Shown: in pieces, positions 9,501-17,661 of the stretch
Position numbering within the stretch: position 1 is the stretch's first letter
Layout of the letters: every line of letters starts with the position of its first letter
Assembly: GCF_036621415.1 (NCBI RefSeq)
Contig: NZ_CP030941.1
Coordinates: 2,602,001-2,666,000 of the forward strand
Direction of reading: 5' to 3'
Length of the DNA stretch: 64,000 nucleotides
Source of the DNA: Nitratireductor thuwali
Lineage (GTDB): Bacteria > Pseudomonadota > Alphaproteobacteria > Rhizobiales > Rhizobiaceae
Made by a program: the position numbers and the translations under genes
The notes under the pieces: generated by a model
Told to the model about the DNA's origin: nothing
Databases searched by the model: none
What the model saw: only the letters and a program-made list of their open reading frames with translations

Positions 9501-10058
9501 GGTGGCATCGGCATGCCGCGTGCCGAAGAGAACGGCGAACAGCGCCAGCAGCATTGCCACCAGCAGCGATATGTCGCCGATGAAGAGGTCGATCGCCGGT
9601 GGCGCGCCATCGTAGTGGGCCACCATCAGGTTGACCGAGTCCGAGACGGCCTTCAGTTGCAGTGCGATATAGGGGATGGTGCCGAAGGTGGCGATGAGCG
9701 TGGCGACCGAGGCCACGGCAAAGCTCTTACCGTAGCGGGCGGCCAGGAAGTCAGCGATGGAGGTGATTTTCTCGCTCTTGGCCAGCCGGACGATGCGGGC
9801 CAGGAGCCGGCCCCCGAAGAGGAACACCAGCACCGGCCCGATATAGATGGCCAGGAACTCGAAAGCCCGCTCCGAAGCGAGCCCGACGGAGCCGAAGAAG
9901 GTCCACGACGTGCAGTAGATGGCCAGGCTGAGCGCATAGATGAAGGGCCGCGCAACGGCGCTTTCCGACGCGGCCGCGCGCCGGTCTCCGACACTGGCGA
10001 TCACGAACAGAAGCGTGACGTAGCCAATGGCGATTATCGCAATCACCCACCCCTGCAC
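6564..10058 (-). CDS. Symporter-type hybrid sensor histidine kinase (CrbS/ActJ/MxtR-like)
   Basis: A 1164-residue hybrid kinase. Residues 1 to about 520 form a sodium/solute-symporter domain with about thirteen membrane helices. A PAS-like domain follows (about 645-760, MEEGITVFDMDFRLTCWN), then the kinase core with phosphoacceptor H809 (GHDILQPLNAARLY), N-box (LVQNLVSNAVKYT) and G-box (DTGIGIAG). A C-terminal receiver has phosphoacceptor D1092 (LILADYHLD) and K in LHKPLKP. GTG 10058 is the start, behind AAGGGAGG five bases upstream. By analogy with CrbS it senses acetate-related carbon supply and signals to the neighbouring NarL-type regulator; transport activity is uncertain. Confidence 0.88.
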   Translation of the reverse strand: MQGWVIAIIAIGYVTLLFVIASVGDRRAAASESAVARPFIYALSLAIYCTSWTFFGSVGLASERAFEFLAIYIGPVLVFLFGGRLLARIVRLAKSEKITSIADFLAARYGKSFAVASVATLIATFGTIPYIALQLKAVSDSVNLMVAHYDGAPPAIDLFIGDISLLVAMLLALFAVLFGTRHADATEHQDGLVLAVAVESVVKLAAFLAIGVAVTFFFFDGPADLARTTMASPQVAQAFAAPTSLATWMVMTTLSACAILMLPRQFYVTIVENKSEGELRTASWLFPLYLVLINLFVVPIAFAGLSLVGDQTNADLYVLSLPLLAGHDVLGLVAFIGGLSAATAMVIVASVALSIMISNDLVIPLFVRRLLRNSHRENEDWSSLILNIRRASIFIILFAAFLYYRETTHNTRLAAIGLISFAAIAQFAPSFFGGLIWRGANSRGALLGMSAGFVIWGYTLLFPSLAPAGTEIIASGPFGIAALRPQSLFGTVAEPLNHGVLWSLALNSLFFVLGSLSRMASPLERIQAAIFVPRDTGPMPSFRRFRTAVTVNDLKDTISRYLGVERTERSFLTFQSQQGAKLKGNEQASMPVIRFSEQLLASAVGSSSARLILSLLFQRNDSSPRDAMRLLDDASIALQHNRDLLQTALDQMEEGITVFDMDFRLTCWNRQFRTLFGLPDSMGQVGVSLAQIVGFLIERGELDRNGETMLLDQLTTHRLPWEIRLQRSGRIMEIRSNAMPDGGIVATYTDITSRVEADMALKRANETLEQRVASRTAELVRVNEELAQAQMLAEEANLGKTRFLAGAGHDILQPLNAARLYCAPLRERAERADLRSLVDNIESSLDSVETILGAVLDISRLDTGALRPSESVFRLGGLLRQVETDFQPLAAEKGLELRVVPSSVAVMTDRNLFRRLVQNLVSNAVKYTRSGKVLVGVRRRGELVEIQVLDTGIGIAGDELNTVFREFTRLDEGMREAQGLGLGLSIVDRIARVLRLEIQIQSERAKGTRFSVVLPVSAAEVDAGAEQPALQPRANVLLTGLDVLCIDNDQRILDGMRMLLQSWGCRVRTFTGTAYLAAGRPRGARPDLILADYHLDRETGLEAVRRLREAWDADIPAVLITADRTSDVRAEALALEMPILHKPLKPAALRALLMRYRQMQTAAE

Positions 10059-10300
10059 GGCGATCCTCCCTTGTCCGAAAAGCCAAGCACAGGGCATGAC
10101 GGCGCGCAATGCTTCTCATGACAGGCACCATGCTCGGTCGCCTACCGTCGATAGGTCCTGGCATCGATCCGGCTTTGGTACGCAACTGTGCATTGTGGCG
10201 AGGATTTCCTTACCTGTCGGAAGGCTTTTGCTATTCTCATTCCTATGGTGCGGGCGACATGGCGTCCTCGCGATTCGCCACTGAAGCGGAGCGGATATAT

Positions 10301-10720
10301 ATGTTCAACGAATTCAGGGAATTCATTGCGCGCGGCAACGTCATGGACTTGGCGGTCGGTGTCATCATCGGCGGCGCATTCGGCCTGATCGTGAAATCGC
10401 TGACCGATGATATCATCATGCCGATCATCGGTGCGATCATTGGCGGCGGCTTCGACTTTTCGGATTATTTCATCCCCCTGTCGGCCTCGGTGACGGCGCC
10501 GACACTGGCAGCGGCGCGCGAGCAGGGGGCGGTGCTGGCCTACGGCAACTTCCTCACCGTGGTCGTCAACTTCCTGATCCTGGCGTGGATCATTTTTCTG
10601 ATGATCAAGGGCGTCAACAATCTGCGCCGTGAGGAAGCCCGGACTCCCGCCGAGCCGGACGCTCCGCCCCAGGACATCCAACTGCTCACGGAAATCCGCG
10701 ATCTGCTCGCCAAGCGATAG
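10301..10720 (+). CDS. mscL: Large-conductance mechanosensitive channel
   Basis: A 139-residue MscL, an inner-membrane pentameric channel that opens under hypo-osmotic membrane tension to release solutes. The start ATG 10301 gives the canonical N-terminus [28 protein letters not shown] (S1 amphipathic helix and glycine-rich pore helix TM1). A periplasmic loop follows, then TM2 ([23 protein letters not shown]) and the charged C-terminal helix ending [12 protein letters not shown]. Length is typical. It is single, read divergently from the sensor kinase, with a 242-base gap. Together with the NAGGN genes it adds to an osmotic-response content in this area. Confidence 0.96.
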   Translation: MFNEFREFIARGNVMDLAVGVIIGGAFGLIVKSLTDDIIMPIIGAIIGGGFDFSDYFIPLSASVTAPTLAAAREQGAVLAYGNFLTVVVNFLILAWIIFLMIKGVNNLRREEARTPAEPDAPPQDIQLLTEIRDLLAKR

Positions 10721-10741
10721 CCCTTGCGGTAGCCTTTTCGC

Positions 10742-11908
10742 ATGAACATCGTAGAAATGCTGCGCGCCCAGGCGCGTGAGGCGCCGCACAGCGGCATTGT
10801 ATCCGTTGTCGACCACGCACGCGGCCGGCCCGGCCTCATTCCGCTCTGGGTCGGCGAGGGCGACCTGCCGACGCCGGATTTCATACGTGCCGCCGCCGCC
10901 GGCAGTCTGGCAGCGGGCGATACATTCTATACGTGGCAGGGCGGCATACCCGATCTGAGGCAGGCGCTGGCCGCCTATCACGCACGCACCTTCGCCAAGG
11001 CTTTTGCGCCGGAGGAATTCATCGTAGCCGGCGGTGGCATGCAGGCGATCCAGCTTGCGCTGCAGGCGGTGGCAGGCGCCGGCGACGAGGTCGTCTACTT
11101 CTCGCCCGCCTGGCCCAACTTCCCGGCCGCGCTGGGAATTGCCGGCGGCAGACCCGTGCCGGTGCGTCTGGATTTTTCCGAGAAAGGCTGGGACCTGGAC
11201 CTGGCACGCGTGGAGGCGGCCATCACCGGCAGAACCCGTGCGATTTTCGTCAACACGCCCGCCAATCCGACCGGCTGGACCGCCGAAAGGCAGACGCTGC
11301 AAGTGTTGCTCGACATGGCGCGCAGGCATGGCCTGTGGATCATCGCCGACGAGATTTATACCAAGTTCTTCTATGGCGGCGACCGCGCGCCCTCCTTCCA
11401 TGACGTGGCCGACGCGGACGACCGCATCCTTTACGTCAACTCCTTCTCCAAGAACTGGGCGATGACCGGCTGGCGGGTAGGGTGGGTAAAGGCCAATCCC
11501 GCGCTTACGAAGATCTTCGAGAACCTCGTACAGTATTCGACGTCGGGCGTGGCCGAATTCATGCAGCGCGGCGCCCAGGCAGCGCTGGAAGAGGGCGACC
11601 ATTTTGTAGGTGAGCAAGTCGAGCGCGCTCGTATTGCGCGCGACCGCGTGTCCGACATTTTGCAGGCAACGGGCCGTGTAAGGCTCGCGCGTCCGGAAGG
11701 CGCCTTCTATCTGTTCTTCGCTGTCGACGGCATCGAGGATGTGCGAACGGCTGCCATAGAGATCGTCGATGCCACCGGGGTCGGCCTCGCGCCGGGCACT
11801 GCCTTCGGCCCCGGCGGCGAAGTTTTCTTCAGGCTGTGCTTCAACCGCCGCGCGGACCAGTTGGAGGAGGCGGCAACGCGGCTGGCGCGCTGGATTACTG
11901 ACCGCTGA
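10742..11908 (+). CDS. PLP-dependent class I/II aminotransferase
   Basis: A 388-residue fold-type I aminotransferase of the aspartate aminotransferase superfamily. Landmarks are the PLP-stacking region AGGGMQAIQLALQAV, the NTPANPTGW segment (N175), D203/Y206 in IADEIYTKFF, Schiff-base lysine K237 in NSFSKNWAMTGWRVGW and the C-terminal FFRLCFNR arginine that binds the substrate carboxylate. Substrate specificity cannot be assigned; members of this subgroup act on aspartate, aromatic amino acids or other donors. It starts 21 bases after mscL and may be co-transcribed with it. A partial palindromic repeat follows its stop. Confidence 0.88.
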   Translation: MNIVEMLRAQAREAPHSGIVSVVDHARGRPGLIPLWVGEGDLPTPDFIRAAAAGSLAAGDTFYTWQGGIPDLRQALAAYHARTFAKAFAPEEFIVAGGGMQAIQLALQAVAGAGDEVVYFSPAWPNFPAALGIAGGRPVPVRLDFSEKGWDLDLARVEAAITGRTRAIFVNTPANPTGWTAERQTLQVLLDMARRHGLWIIADEIYTKFFYGGDRAPSFHDVADADDRILYVNSFSKNWAMTGWRVGWVKANPALTKIFENLVQYSTSGVAEFMQRGAQAALEEGDHFVGEQVERARIARDRVSDILQATGRVRLARPEGAFYLFFAVDGIEDVRTAAIEIVDATGVGLAPGTAFGPGGEVFFRLCFNRRADQLEEAATRLARWITDR

Positions 11909-11912
11909 TTGG

Positions 11913-11949
11913 GCATGATCCCCAAAAGCGGATGCCGGTTTTTCGGAAA
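11913..11949. repeat. Rhizobiales-type palindromic repeat, copy 2 (partial)
   Basis: GCATGATCCCCAAAAGCGG followed by ATGCCGGTTTTTCGGAAA is the left part of the same repeat class as at 5286-5330. The expected right end (GATCATGC) is missing: the sequence runs straight into the hemA stop codon at 11951. It lies between two convergently transcribed genes (aminotransferase and hemA), where its stem-loop could serve as a shared transcription end. Confidence 0.6.
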
Positions 11950-11950
11950 T

Positions 11951-13228
11951 CTATCCGCCCGACTTCGACACCACCAGCGGCACCACGCGCTCGGTCTGCG
12001 TAACCCGGCTGGGCTGCGTATCGGTGAAGGGAATGCCCACTGCCTCCCACGTCTCCATCAGCGCATCCTTGAGGGCGGCGATAAGCGTGTCGTCGTGAAA
12101 GGGCGTCGGCGTGATGCGCAGGCGTTCGGTGCCACGCGGCACAGTCGGATAGTTGATCGGCTGGATGTAGATGCCATGCATGTCCAGCAGCCGGTCGCTT
12201 GCCTTCTTGCAGAGCTCGGGATCGCCGACATGCAGCGGCACGATGTGAGTTTCCGAAGGCATGACCGGCATGCCTGCCGCCGCCAGCACGTCCTTTGTGC
12301 GCTGGGTCTGCCGCTGGTGCCGTTCGCGCTCCGCGCTCGACGTCTTCAGATGACGGATGGAGGCCGCCGCCGCACTGGCGATGGAGGGTGGCAGGGCGGT
12401 CGTGAAGATGAACCCCGGTGCATAGGAGCGGACCGCATCGATCACCGATGCAGAGCCGGTGATATAACCGCCGATCACACCGAACGCCTTGGCGAGCGTG
12501 CCTTCGATGACGTCTATGCGGTGGGCCAGGCCCCGGGCCTCTGTGATGCCGCCGCCGCGCGGGCCGTACATGCCCACGGCATGCACCTCGTCGATATAGG
12601 TCATCGCATTGTACTTGTCGGCCAGGTCAGCGATCGCCTCGATCGGCGCAATGTCGCCATCCATGGAATACACGGATTCGAACACGATCAGCTTCGCCTG
12701 CTCGCGCCCGGCGGCCTTCAGCAGGCTTTCCAGATGGGCAACGTCATTGTGGCGGAAAATCTTCTTCTCGGCGCCCGAGCGCCGTACGCCTTCGATCATC
12801 GAGGCGTGGTTCAATTCGTCGGAAAGCACCAGGCAGTTCGGCAGGAGACGCGCGATGGTTGAGATCGAAGCTTCGTTTGAGACGAAACCCGACGTGAAGA
12901 CCAGACCGGCTTCCTTATCGTGCAGGTCGGCGAGTTCGGCCTCGAGCTCCACCAGCGGATGGTTGGTGCCGGAAATGTTACGAGTGCCGCCCGCGCCGGA
13001 ACCCATGCGCCCGGCCGCTTCGCGCATGGCCGAAACCACGCTTTCGTGCTGGCCCATGCCGAGATAATCGTTCGAGCACCAGACGGTGATTTCGCGCGTC
13101 TGACCGCCTGAACGCCAGATGGCGCGCGGGAAACGGCCTGCAATGCGCTCAAGATCGGCAAAGACGCGATAGCGCCGCTCGGCATGCAACTGTTCGATCG
13201 CCTCGGAAAAGAACCGCTGGTAATTCAT
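11951..13228 (-). CDS. hemA: 5-aminolevulinate synthase
   Basis: A 425-residue PLP enzyme that condenses glycine and succinyl-CoA to 5-aminolevulinate, the first step of haem synthesis in Alphaproteobacteria. The start ATG 13228 gives [23 protein letters not shown]. Landmarks are [50 protein letters not shown] and Schiff-base lysine K247 in [13 protein letters not shown]. It is about 20 residues longer than the Rhodobacter enzyme because of a C-terminal tail. The reading frame stays open upstream for 67 more codons, but that stretch does not look like ALAS and is not counted. This gene supports the alphaproteobacterial assignment and supplies haem for the oxidase cluster at 38-44 kb. Confidence 0.95.
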   Translation of the reverse strand: MNYQRFFSEAIEQLHAERRYRVFADLERIAGRFPRAIWRSGGQTREITVWCSNDYLGMGQHESVVSAMREAAGRMGSGAGGTRNISGTNHPLVELEAELADLHDKEAGLVFTSGFVSNEASISTIARLLPNCLVLSDELNHASMIEGVRRSGAEKKIFRHNDVAHLESLLKAAGREQAKLIVFESVYSMDGDIAPIEAIADLADKYNAMTYIDEVHAVGMYGPRGGGITEARGLAHRIDVIEGTLAKAFGVIGGYITGSASVIDAVRSYAPGFIFTTALPPSIASAAAASIRHLKTSSAERERHQRQTQRTKDVLAAAGMPVMPSETHIVPLHVGDPELCKKASDRLLDMHGIYIQPINYPTVPRGTERLRITPTPFHDDTLIAALKDALMETWEAVGIPFTDTQPSRVTQTERVVPLVVSKSGG

Positions 13229-13459
13229 AATGTCTTTCCTGGGTTTTGCGCCGTGATCATAATGCGAGGTCCCCTCCGCGTCCATGTATTCGCGCAGGGC
13301 AAAATGCCACGGAGCGCGCGCCGCGCCTTGCGCCATGTCAAAGCGCCATATCTGTCTTTCAGCGTCCAAGAAAGACATAGCGGCCAGCGCGGCGATGCCA
13401 AGGCCGCGGCGCAGCCGTATTGGAAGCATGAAAGGTCAAGGGCGAGCGCGCGGCAAGGC

Positions 13460-13987
13460 TCAGGAAACAGAATCAGGCGCTTGAGGCGCCGCCTCGGATT
13501 GATCGGTGCTCAAGAGGTCGGCGAATTCGGTGACGGCGGCGATCAACTGCCTTCGGCGTGCCGTGTCGAGGCACATCAGCCTTTGGATAAAGGCACGGCC
13601 CAGCGGCTCGGGCGCGTTTGCCACCAGAGCGGCTCCTTTCGCGGTGAGACGCGTGTGAACCACCCGACGGTCGTACCGCGACCGGTACCGCTCGATGGAT
13701 CCGCGTTCTTCCAGCTTGTCCAGAATGGTAATCACCGTGGCCGGGCTGAGATCGGCATGGGCTGAAAGGCGCGTGGTTGTCACTTCGCCCAGCGTGGCGA
13801 TAGCCTTGAGTATCACAAGCTGGGCGCCGGTAAGGCCAGTCGCCTTGACCAGCGCTCTCGACCGCAGATCGTTGGCGCGCACGATTCGCCGTATGGCTTT
13901 CTCGGCCGCCCTGACATCGTCAGCGGGGAACTGCTCGTCGACTTGCGCATTCCTGTTCTTGGTCACCACGGGGCACTGATTTGACAT
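13460..13987 (-). CDS. MarR family transcriptional regulator of the NAGGN operon
   Basis: A 175-residue MarR-type repressor. The winged helix is visible at GLTGAQLVILKAIATLGEVTTTRLSAHADLSPATVITILDKLEERGSIERYRSRYDRRVVHTRLTAKG, with the DRR wing motif. The start ATG 13987 was chosen over an in-frame ATG 15 codons upstream because the latter would translate through the palindrome at 13992-14009. It is divergent from asnO, 80 bases away, and MarR regulators in this position are usual in NAGGN clusters; it probably represses itself and the osmolyte genes from the shared gap. The inducing signal is unknown. Confidence 0.82.
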   Translation of the reverse strand: MSNQCPVVTKNRNAQVDEQFPADDVRAAEKAIRRIVRANDLRSRALVKATGLTGAQLVILKAIATLGEVTTTRLSAHADLSPATVITILDKLEERGSIERYRSRYDRRVVHTRLTAKGAALVANAPEPLGRAFIQRLMCLDTARRRQLIAAVTEFADLLSTDQSEAAPQAPDSVS

Positions 13988-13991
13988 GGAA

Positions 13992-14009
13992 TAGTTAGAA
14001 CTATAACTA
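13992..14009. promoter_or_regulatory. Probable MarR operator
   Basis: TAGTTA-GAACTA-TAACTA is an 18-base inverted repeat with perfect six-base arms, four bases upstream of the MarR start codon and between the divergent MarR and asnO genes. Its AT-richness stands out from the surroundings. The size and place fit a MarR dimer site that would block both promoters. Binding is inferred. Confidence 0.55.
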
Positions 14010-14067
14010 AACGGGCATCCGATCGAGATCAAGATGCCACGTCAACAGGAGGTAATGGCCGCTTCAC

Positions 14068-15843
14068 ATGTGCGGAATTTGCGGAGAATTGAAGTTCGAC
14101 GGCTCTCAGCCATCGCCCGTTGTCCTCTCGAAGATGATGGATTGTCTGGCGCCCCGCGGGCCTGACAGTGCAGGCGTCGCCATTCACGGCCCCGCCGCCT
14201 TCGGCCACCGCCGGCTCAAGATCATCGACCTTTCCGAAAAAGCGCGTCAGCCGATGGAGGATCCGGAACTCGGCCTGACCATCGCCTTCAATGGCTGCAT
14301 ATACAATTACCCGGAGCTTCGCGCGGAGTTGGAGGACAAGGGCTACAAGTTCTTCTCCACCGGCGACACCGAAGTGATCCTCAAGGCCTGGCATGCCTGG
14401 GGAGAGGAATGCGTGGAGCACTTTCACGGCATGTTCGCCTTTGTTCTGCGCGAACGGGATACGGGGCGCGTTGTCATGGCGCGTGACCGTTTCGGCATCA
14501 AGCCGCTCTATCTCGCGGAAACACCCGGCCGCATCGCCTTTGCCTCCAGCCTGCCCGCGCTGGTGGCGCGGGGGGATGTCGACACCTCGATAGACCGCAT
14601 AGCGCTTCACCACTACATGACGTTCCACGCCGTCGTGCCGCCGCCGCACACGATCCTGAACGGCGTGCGCAAGCTGCCGCCGGCCACCATCCGCGTGATC
14701 GAGGCCGACGGCCGCAGCCGTCAGCGCGTCTATTGGGACCCGCCTTTCGCGCGCGATCCGTCGCTGACGTCCCTTTCGGCCGACGAGTGGCGTGACCGCG
14801 TTCTGGAGGCGCTGCGGCTTGCCGTCAAGCGCCGCATGGTGGCGGATGTGCCCGTCGGCGTCCTCCTGTCGGGCGGGGTCGATTCCAGCCTGATTGTCGG
14901 CCTTTTGGCCGAAGCAGGCCAGAAGGGGCTGATGACATTTTCCGTGGGGTTTGAGGAAGCTCATGGCGAAAAGGGCGATGAATTTGCCTATTCCGACCTT
15001 ATCGCCGAGCGGTTCGGCACCGATCACCACAAGATTTTTGTGCCTTCGGACGATCTGATGGGGGCGCTCCCTGGCACCTTCGCCGCCATGTCGGAGCCAA
15101 TGGTCTCCTACGACAATGTCGGCTTCTATCTGCTGTCCAAGGAGGTTTCCAAGCACATAAAAGTTGTTCAGTCGGGGCAGGGCGCAGACGAGGTTTTCGG
15201 CGGCTATCACTGGTATCCGCCGCTGATGAGCTCCAACGATGTAGTCGGTGACTATGCGCGCGTCTTTTTCGACCGGTCGCACGAGCAACTGGCTGAGCAA
15301 CTTGCGCCCGAATGGATGGAGGAAGCGGATGTCAGCCGGGCGCTGGTTGCTGGCCATCTGACGCGCGCAGGCGCCGACACGCCGGTCGATGCGGCGTTGC
15401 GACTGGACTCCACGGTCATGCTGGTGGACGATCCCGTCAAGCGGGTCGACAACATGACGATGGCCTGGGGGTTGGAGGCGCGCGTGCCTTTCCTTGATCA
15501 CGAACTCGTCGAGCTCGCCGCCCGCATCCCGCCGGAGGAAAAGCTGAAGCACGGCGGCAAGGGCGTTCTCAAGGACGTTGCACGCCAGGTGGTGCCGTCG
15601 GAAGTGATAGACCGCAGAAAGGGGTATTTCCCCGTTCCGCAGCTGAAATATGTCGACGGACCTTATCTCGACATGGTGCGTGACGCGCTGAGTTCGCAGA
15701 GCGCGCGGGATCGCGGCCTGTTCCGGCAGGATTATCTCGACCGCCTTTATGCCTCGCCGGCCGATCACATCACGCCGCTGCGTGGTTCGGAATTGTGGCA
15801 GGTCGGCCTGCTGGAACTGTGGCTGCAGACCCATGGAATTTGA
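14068..15843 (+). CDS. asnO: N-acetylglutaminylglutamine amidotransferase
   Basis: A 591-residue asparagine-synthase-like enzyme that amidates the dipeptide during synthesis of the osmolyte N-acetylglutaminylglutamine amide (NAGGN). The N-terminal class II glutaminase needs the exposed Cys2 of MCGICGELKF, which fixes the start at ATG 14068. FGHRRLKIIDLS and GDTEVILKAWHAWGE follow. The synthetase half has the PPi-loop VLLSGGVDSSLIVG and VVQSGQGADEVFGGYHWYPP. The strongest ribosome site (AGGAGGT, 14047-14053) is 14 bases from this start and nearer to an out-of-frame ATG at 14055. Three bases separate it from ngg. In Sinorhizobium and Pseudomonas the same trio responds to high salinity. Confidence 0.93.
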   Translation: MCGICGELKFDGSQPSPVVLSKMMDCLAPRGPDSAGVAIHGPAAFGHRRLKIIDLSEKARQPMEDPELGLTIAFNGCIYNYPELRAELEDKGYKFFSTGDTEVILKAWHAWGEECVEHFHGMFAFVLRERDTGRVVMARDRFGIKPLYLAETPGRIAFASSLPALVARGDVDTSIDRIALHHYMTFHAVVPPPHTILNGVRKLPPATIRVIEADGRSRQRVYWDPPFARDPSLTSLSADEWRDRVLEALRLAVKRRMVADVPVGVLLSGGVDSSLIVGLLAEAGQKGLMTFSVGFEEAHGEKGDEFAYSDLIAERFGTDHHKIFVPSDDLMGALPGTFAAMSEPMVSYDNVGFYLLSKEVSKHIKVVQSGQGADEVFGGYHWYPPLMSSNDVVGDYARVFFDRSHEQLAEQLAPEWMEEADVSRALVAGHLTRAGADTPVDAALRLDSTVMLVDDPVKRVDNMTMAWGLEARVPFLDHELVELAARIPPEEKLKHGGKGVLKDVARQVVPSEVIDRRKGYFPVPQLKYVDGPYLDMVRDALSSQSARDRGLFRQDYLDRLYASPADHITPLRGSELWQVGLLELWLQTHGI

Positions 15844-15846
15844 GCG

Positions 15847-17658
15847 ATGGCCAAGAATGACGACCACGCCGCGCGTGCGGCGAGAGGCCGTACCGACAAG
15901 GCGCTGGGCCACCGGCTTAAGCGGTTGCGCGACGAGACCATGAAGCCTGCCATCGGCGGCGAAGGCAGCGGAGGGACTCCCGACCGTGATGCCGTGCTCG
16001 ACCTCGGCTGGGGACGGCTGATTTTCGCGCAGACATTCGAGACCAACGAGGACATCGCCGAGGCTTTGCGGGGAGAGGGGCCGGCGCGGCGGGACATCGC
16101 CTTCTACATCCGCGATCCGCATGTGCTGCTTGCCATCGCGCCGCAGGAACTGTTCCTCGATCCGTCGCATACCTATCGGCTGGACCTTTCGACATACCGA
16201 ACCGGCCGCAGGCAGACGCGCGGCTATTTCATCCGCCGGCTGACATCCGAAGCGGATGCCGAGGCGGTCAACGCCATATATCAGAGCCGCGGCATGGTGA
16301 CCGTGCGTCCCGACTTCTTCTGGACCAGACGGGACAGCCGCGCCGTCACCTATCTGGTTGCCGAGGATGAGCAGACAGGCGATATCATAGGCACCGTGAC
16401 CGGGATCGATCATCATCGCGTGTTCAACGATCCCAAGCGAGGGGCCTCGCTCTGGTGTCTTGCGGTCGATCCGCAGACCCGGCACCCAGGCGTGGGTGAA
16501 ATGCTCGTGCGCCGGCTTGCTGAGCACTTCGCCGCGCGCGGCGCAAGTTTTCTGGACCTGTCGGTCATGCACGACAACGAGCAGGCCATTGCGCTTTATG
16601 AAAAATTGGGGTTCCATCGCGTGCCGGTGTTTGCGGTGAAGCGCAAGAACCCAATCAACGAGAAGCTCTTCACCCAGCCGCCGGCCGAGTTCGATCTTCT
16701 CAACCCTTACGCCCGCATCATCGTCGACGAGGCGCACAGGCGCGGCGTGGCTGTCGATGTGACGGACGCGGAGGCCGGCTTCTTTCGCCTCTCCTTCGGC
16801 GGACGGTCCATCCACTGCCGCGAAAGCTTGTCGGAGCTGACTTCCGCCGTCGCCATGTCAATCTGCGACGACAAGGCCGTTACCCGCCGTATCGTTGAAA
16901 GAGCCGGCGTCCGCGTGCCGGAGCAGCTTGATGCTGATAGTCCGCAGGACGATATCGAGTCCTTCCTCAAGCGGCATGGGCGGCTGGTGGTCAAGCCGGC
17001 GCGTGGCGAGCAGGGTAAAGGCGTTGCCGTCGGCCTGGAAACGGTCGCGGATGTTGACGCCGCAGTCGAAAGCGCCCGCAAGATCTGCGAACGCGTCCTG
17101 CTGGAATCCTACTTCGAAGGCGAGGATCTGCGCCTTGTGGTCATCGACTACCGGCTGGTGGCGGCGGCCGTGAGACGCGCGCCGCGTGTGGTAGGCGACG
17201 GCCACAGCACCATCGAAACCCTGATCCGCCATCAGTCGCGCCGGCGTGAGGCGGCCACCGGCGGGGAGAGCCGCATACCGATCGACGGCGAGACCGAACG
17301 TTGCCTGGGGGGCGCCGGATACAGCCTCGAATCGGTTCCCGCCGAGGGGACCGAGGTTGTCGTGCGCAAGACGGCCAATCTCCATACGGGCGGCTCGATC
17401 CACGACGTTACCGCCGCCGTCCACCCCACCCTGGTCGACGCCGCGTGCCGCGCTGCGCGTGAGATCGACATTCCCGTCGTGGGGATAGATTTGATGGTGC
17501 AGTCGCCAAGCCGCCCCGAATATGTTTTCATCGAAGCGAACGAAAGGCCGGGTCTGGCCAATCATGAACCACAGCCCACCGCCGAACGCTTCGTTGATCT
17601 TCTGTTCCCCCGTTCGGGACCAAAGGCGGCGAAGCAGGCGCTGGCTCCCAAGGAGTAG
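15847..17658 (+). CDS. ngg: N-acetylglutaminylglutamine synthetase (GNAT plus ATP-grasp)
   Basis: A 603-residue two-domain enzyme. The N-terminal half carries a GNAT acetyltransferase (about residues 115-275; LWCLAVDPQTRHPGVGEMLVRRLAEHFAARGASFLDLSVMHDNEQAIALYEKLGFHRVPV). The C-terminal half is an ATP-grasp ligase (about 310-590; GRLVVKPARGEQGKGVAVG, RLVVIDYRLVAAAVRRAP, GIDLMVQSPSRPEYVFIEANERPGL with the metal-binding glutamate). It is expected to acetylate glutamine or glutamate and form the dipeptide that asnO then amidates. It is the middle gene of the asnO-ngg-peptidase operon, with three-base spacings on both sides implying coupled translation. A very long open frame on the opposite strand over both genes is a shadow. 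Confidence 0.92.
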   Translation: MAKNDDHAARAARGRTDKALGHRLKRLRDETMKPAIGGEGSGGTPDRDAVLDLGWGRLIFAQTFETNEDIAEALRGEGPARRDIAFYIRDPHVLLAIAPQELFLDPSHTYRLDLSTYRTGRRQTRGYFIRRLTSEADAEAVNAIYQSRGMVTVRPDFFWTRRDSRAVTYLVAEDEQTGDIIGTVTGIDHHRVFNDPKRGASLWCLAVDPQTRHPGVGEMLVRRLAEHFAARGASFLDLSVMHDNEQAIALYEKLGFHRVPVFAVKRKNPINEKLFTQPPAEFDLLNPYARIIVDEAHRRGVAVDVTDAEAGFFRLSFGGRSIHCRESLSELTSAVAMSICDDKAVTRRIVERAGVRVPEQLDADSPQDDIESFLKRHGRLVVKPARGEQGKGVAVGLETVADVDAAVESARKICERVLLESYFEGEDLRLVVIDYRLVAAAVRRAPRVVGDGHSTIETLIRHQSRRREAATGGESRIPIDGETERCLGGAGYSLESVPAEGTEVVVRKTANLHTGGSIHDVTAAVHPTLVDAACRAAREIDIPVVGIDLMVQSPSRPEYVFIEANERPGLANHEPQPTAERFVDLLFPRSGPKAAKQALAPKE

Positions 17659-17661
17659 CCT

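Noticed and set aside
13229..13429. In-frame N-terminal extension of hemA by 67 codons
   Set aside because: The conserved ALAS N-terminus starts at ATG 13228; the upstream codons show no similarity to a targeting or regulatory haem motif and have no ribosome site.
14029..16815. A 900-plus-codon open frame on the minus strand opposite asnO and ngg
   Set aside because: It covers two clear, motif-complete enzymes, is low in hydrophobic order and rich in Arg/His/Gly as expected from the antisense of GC-rich codons, and shows no recognisable domain.
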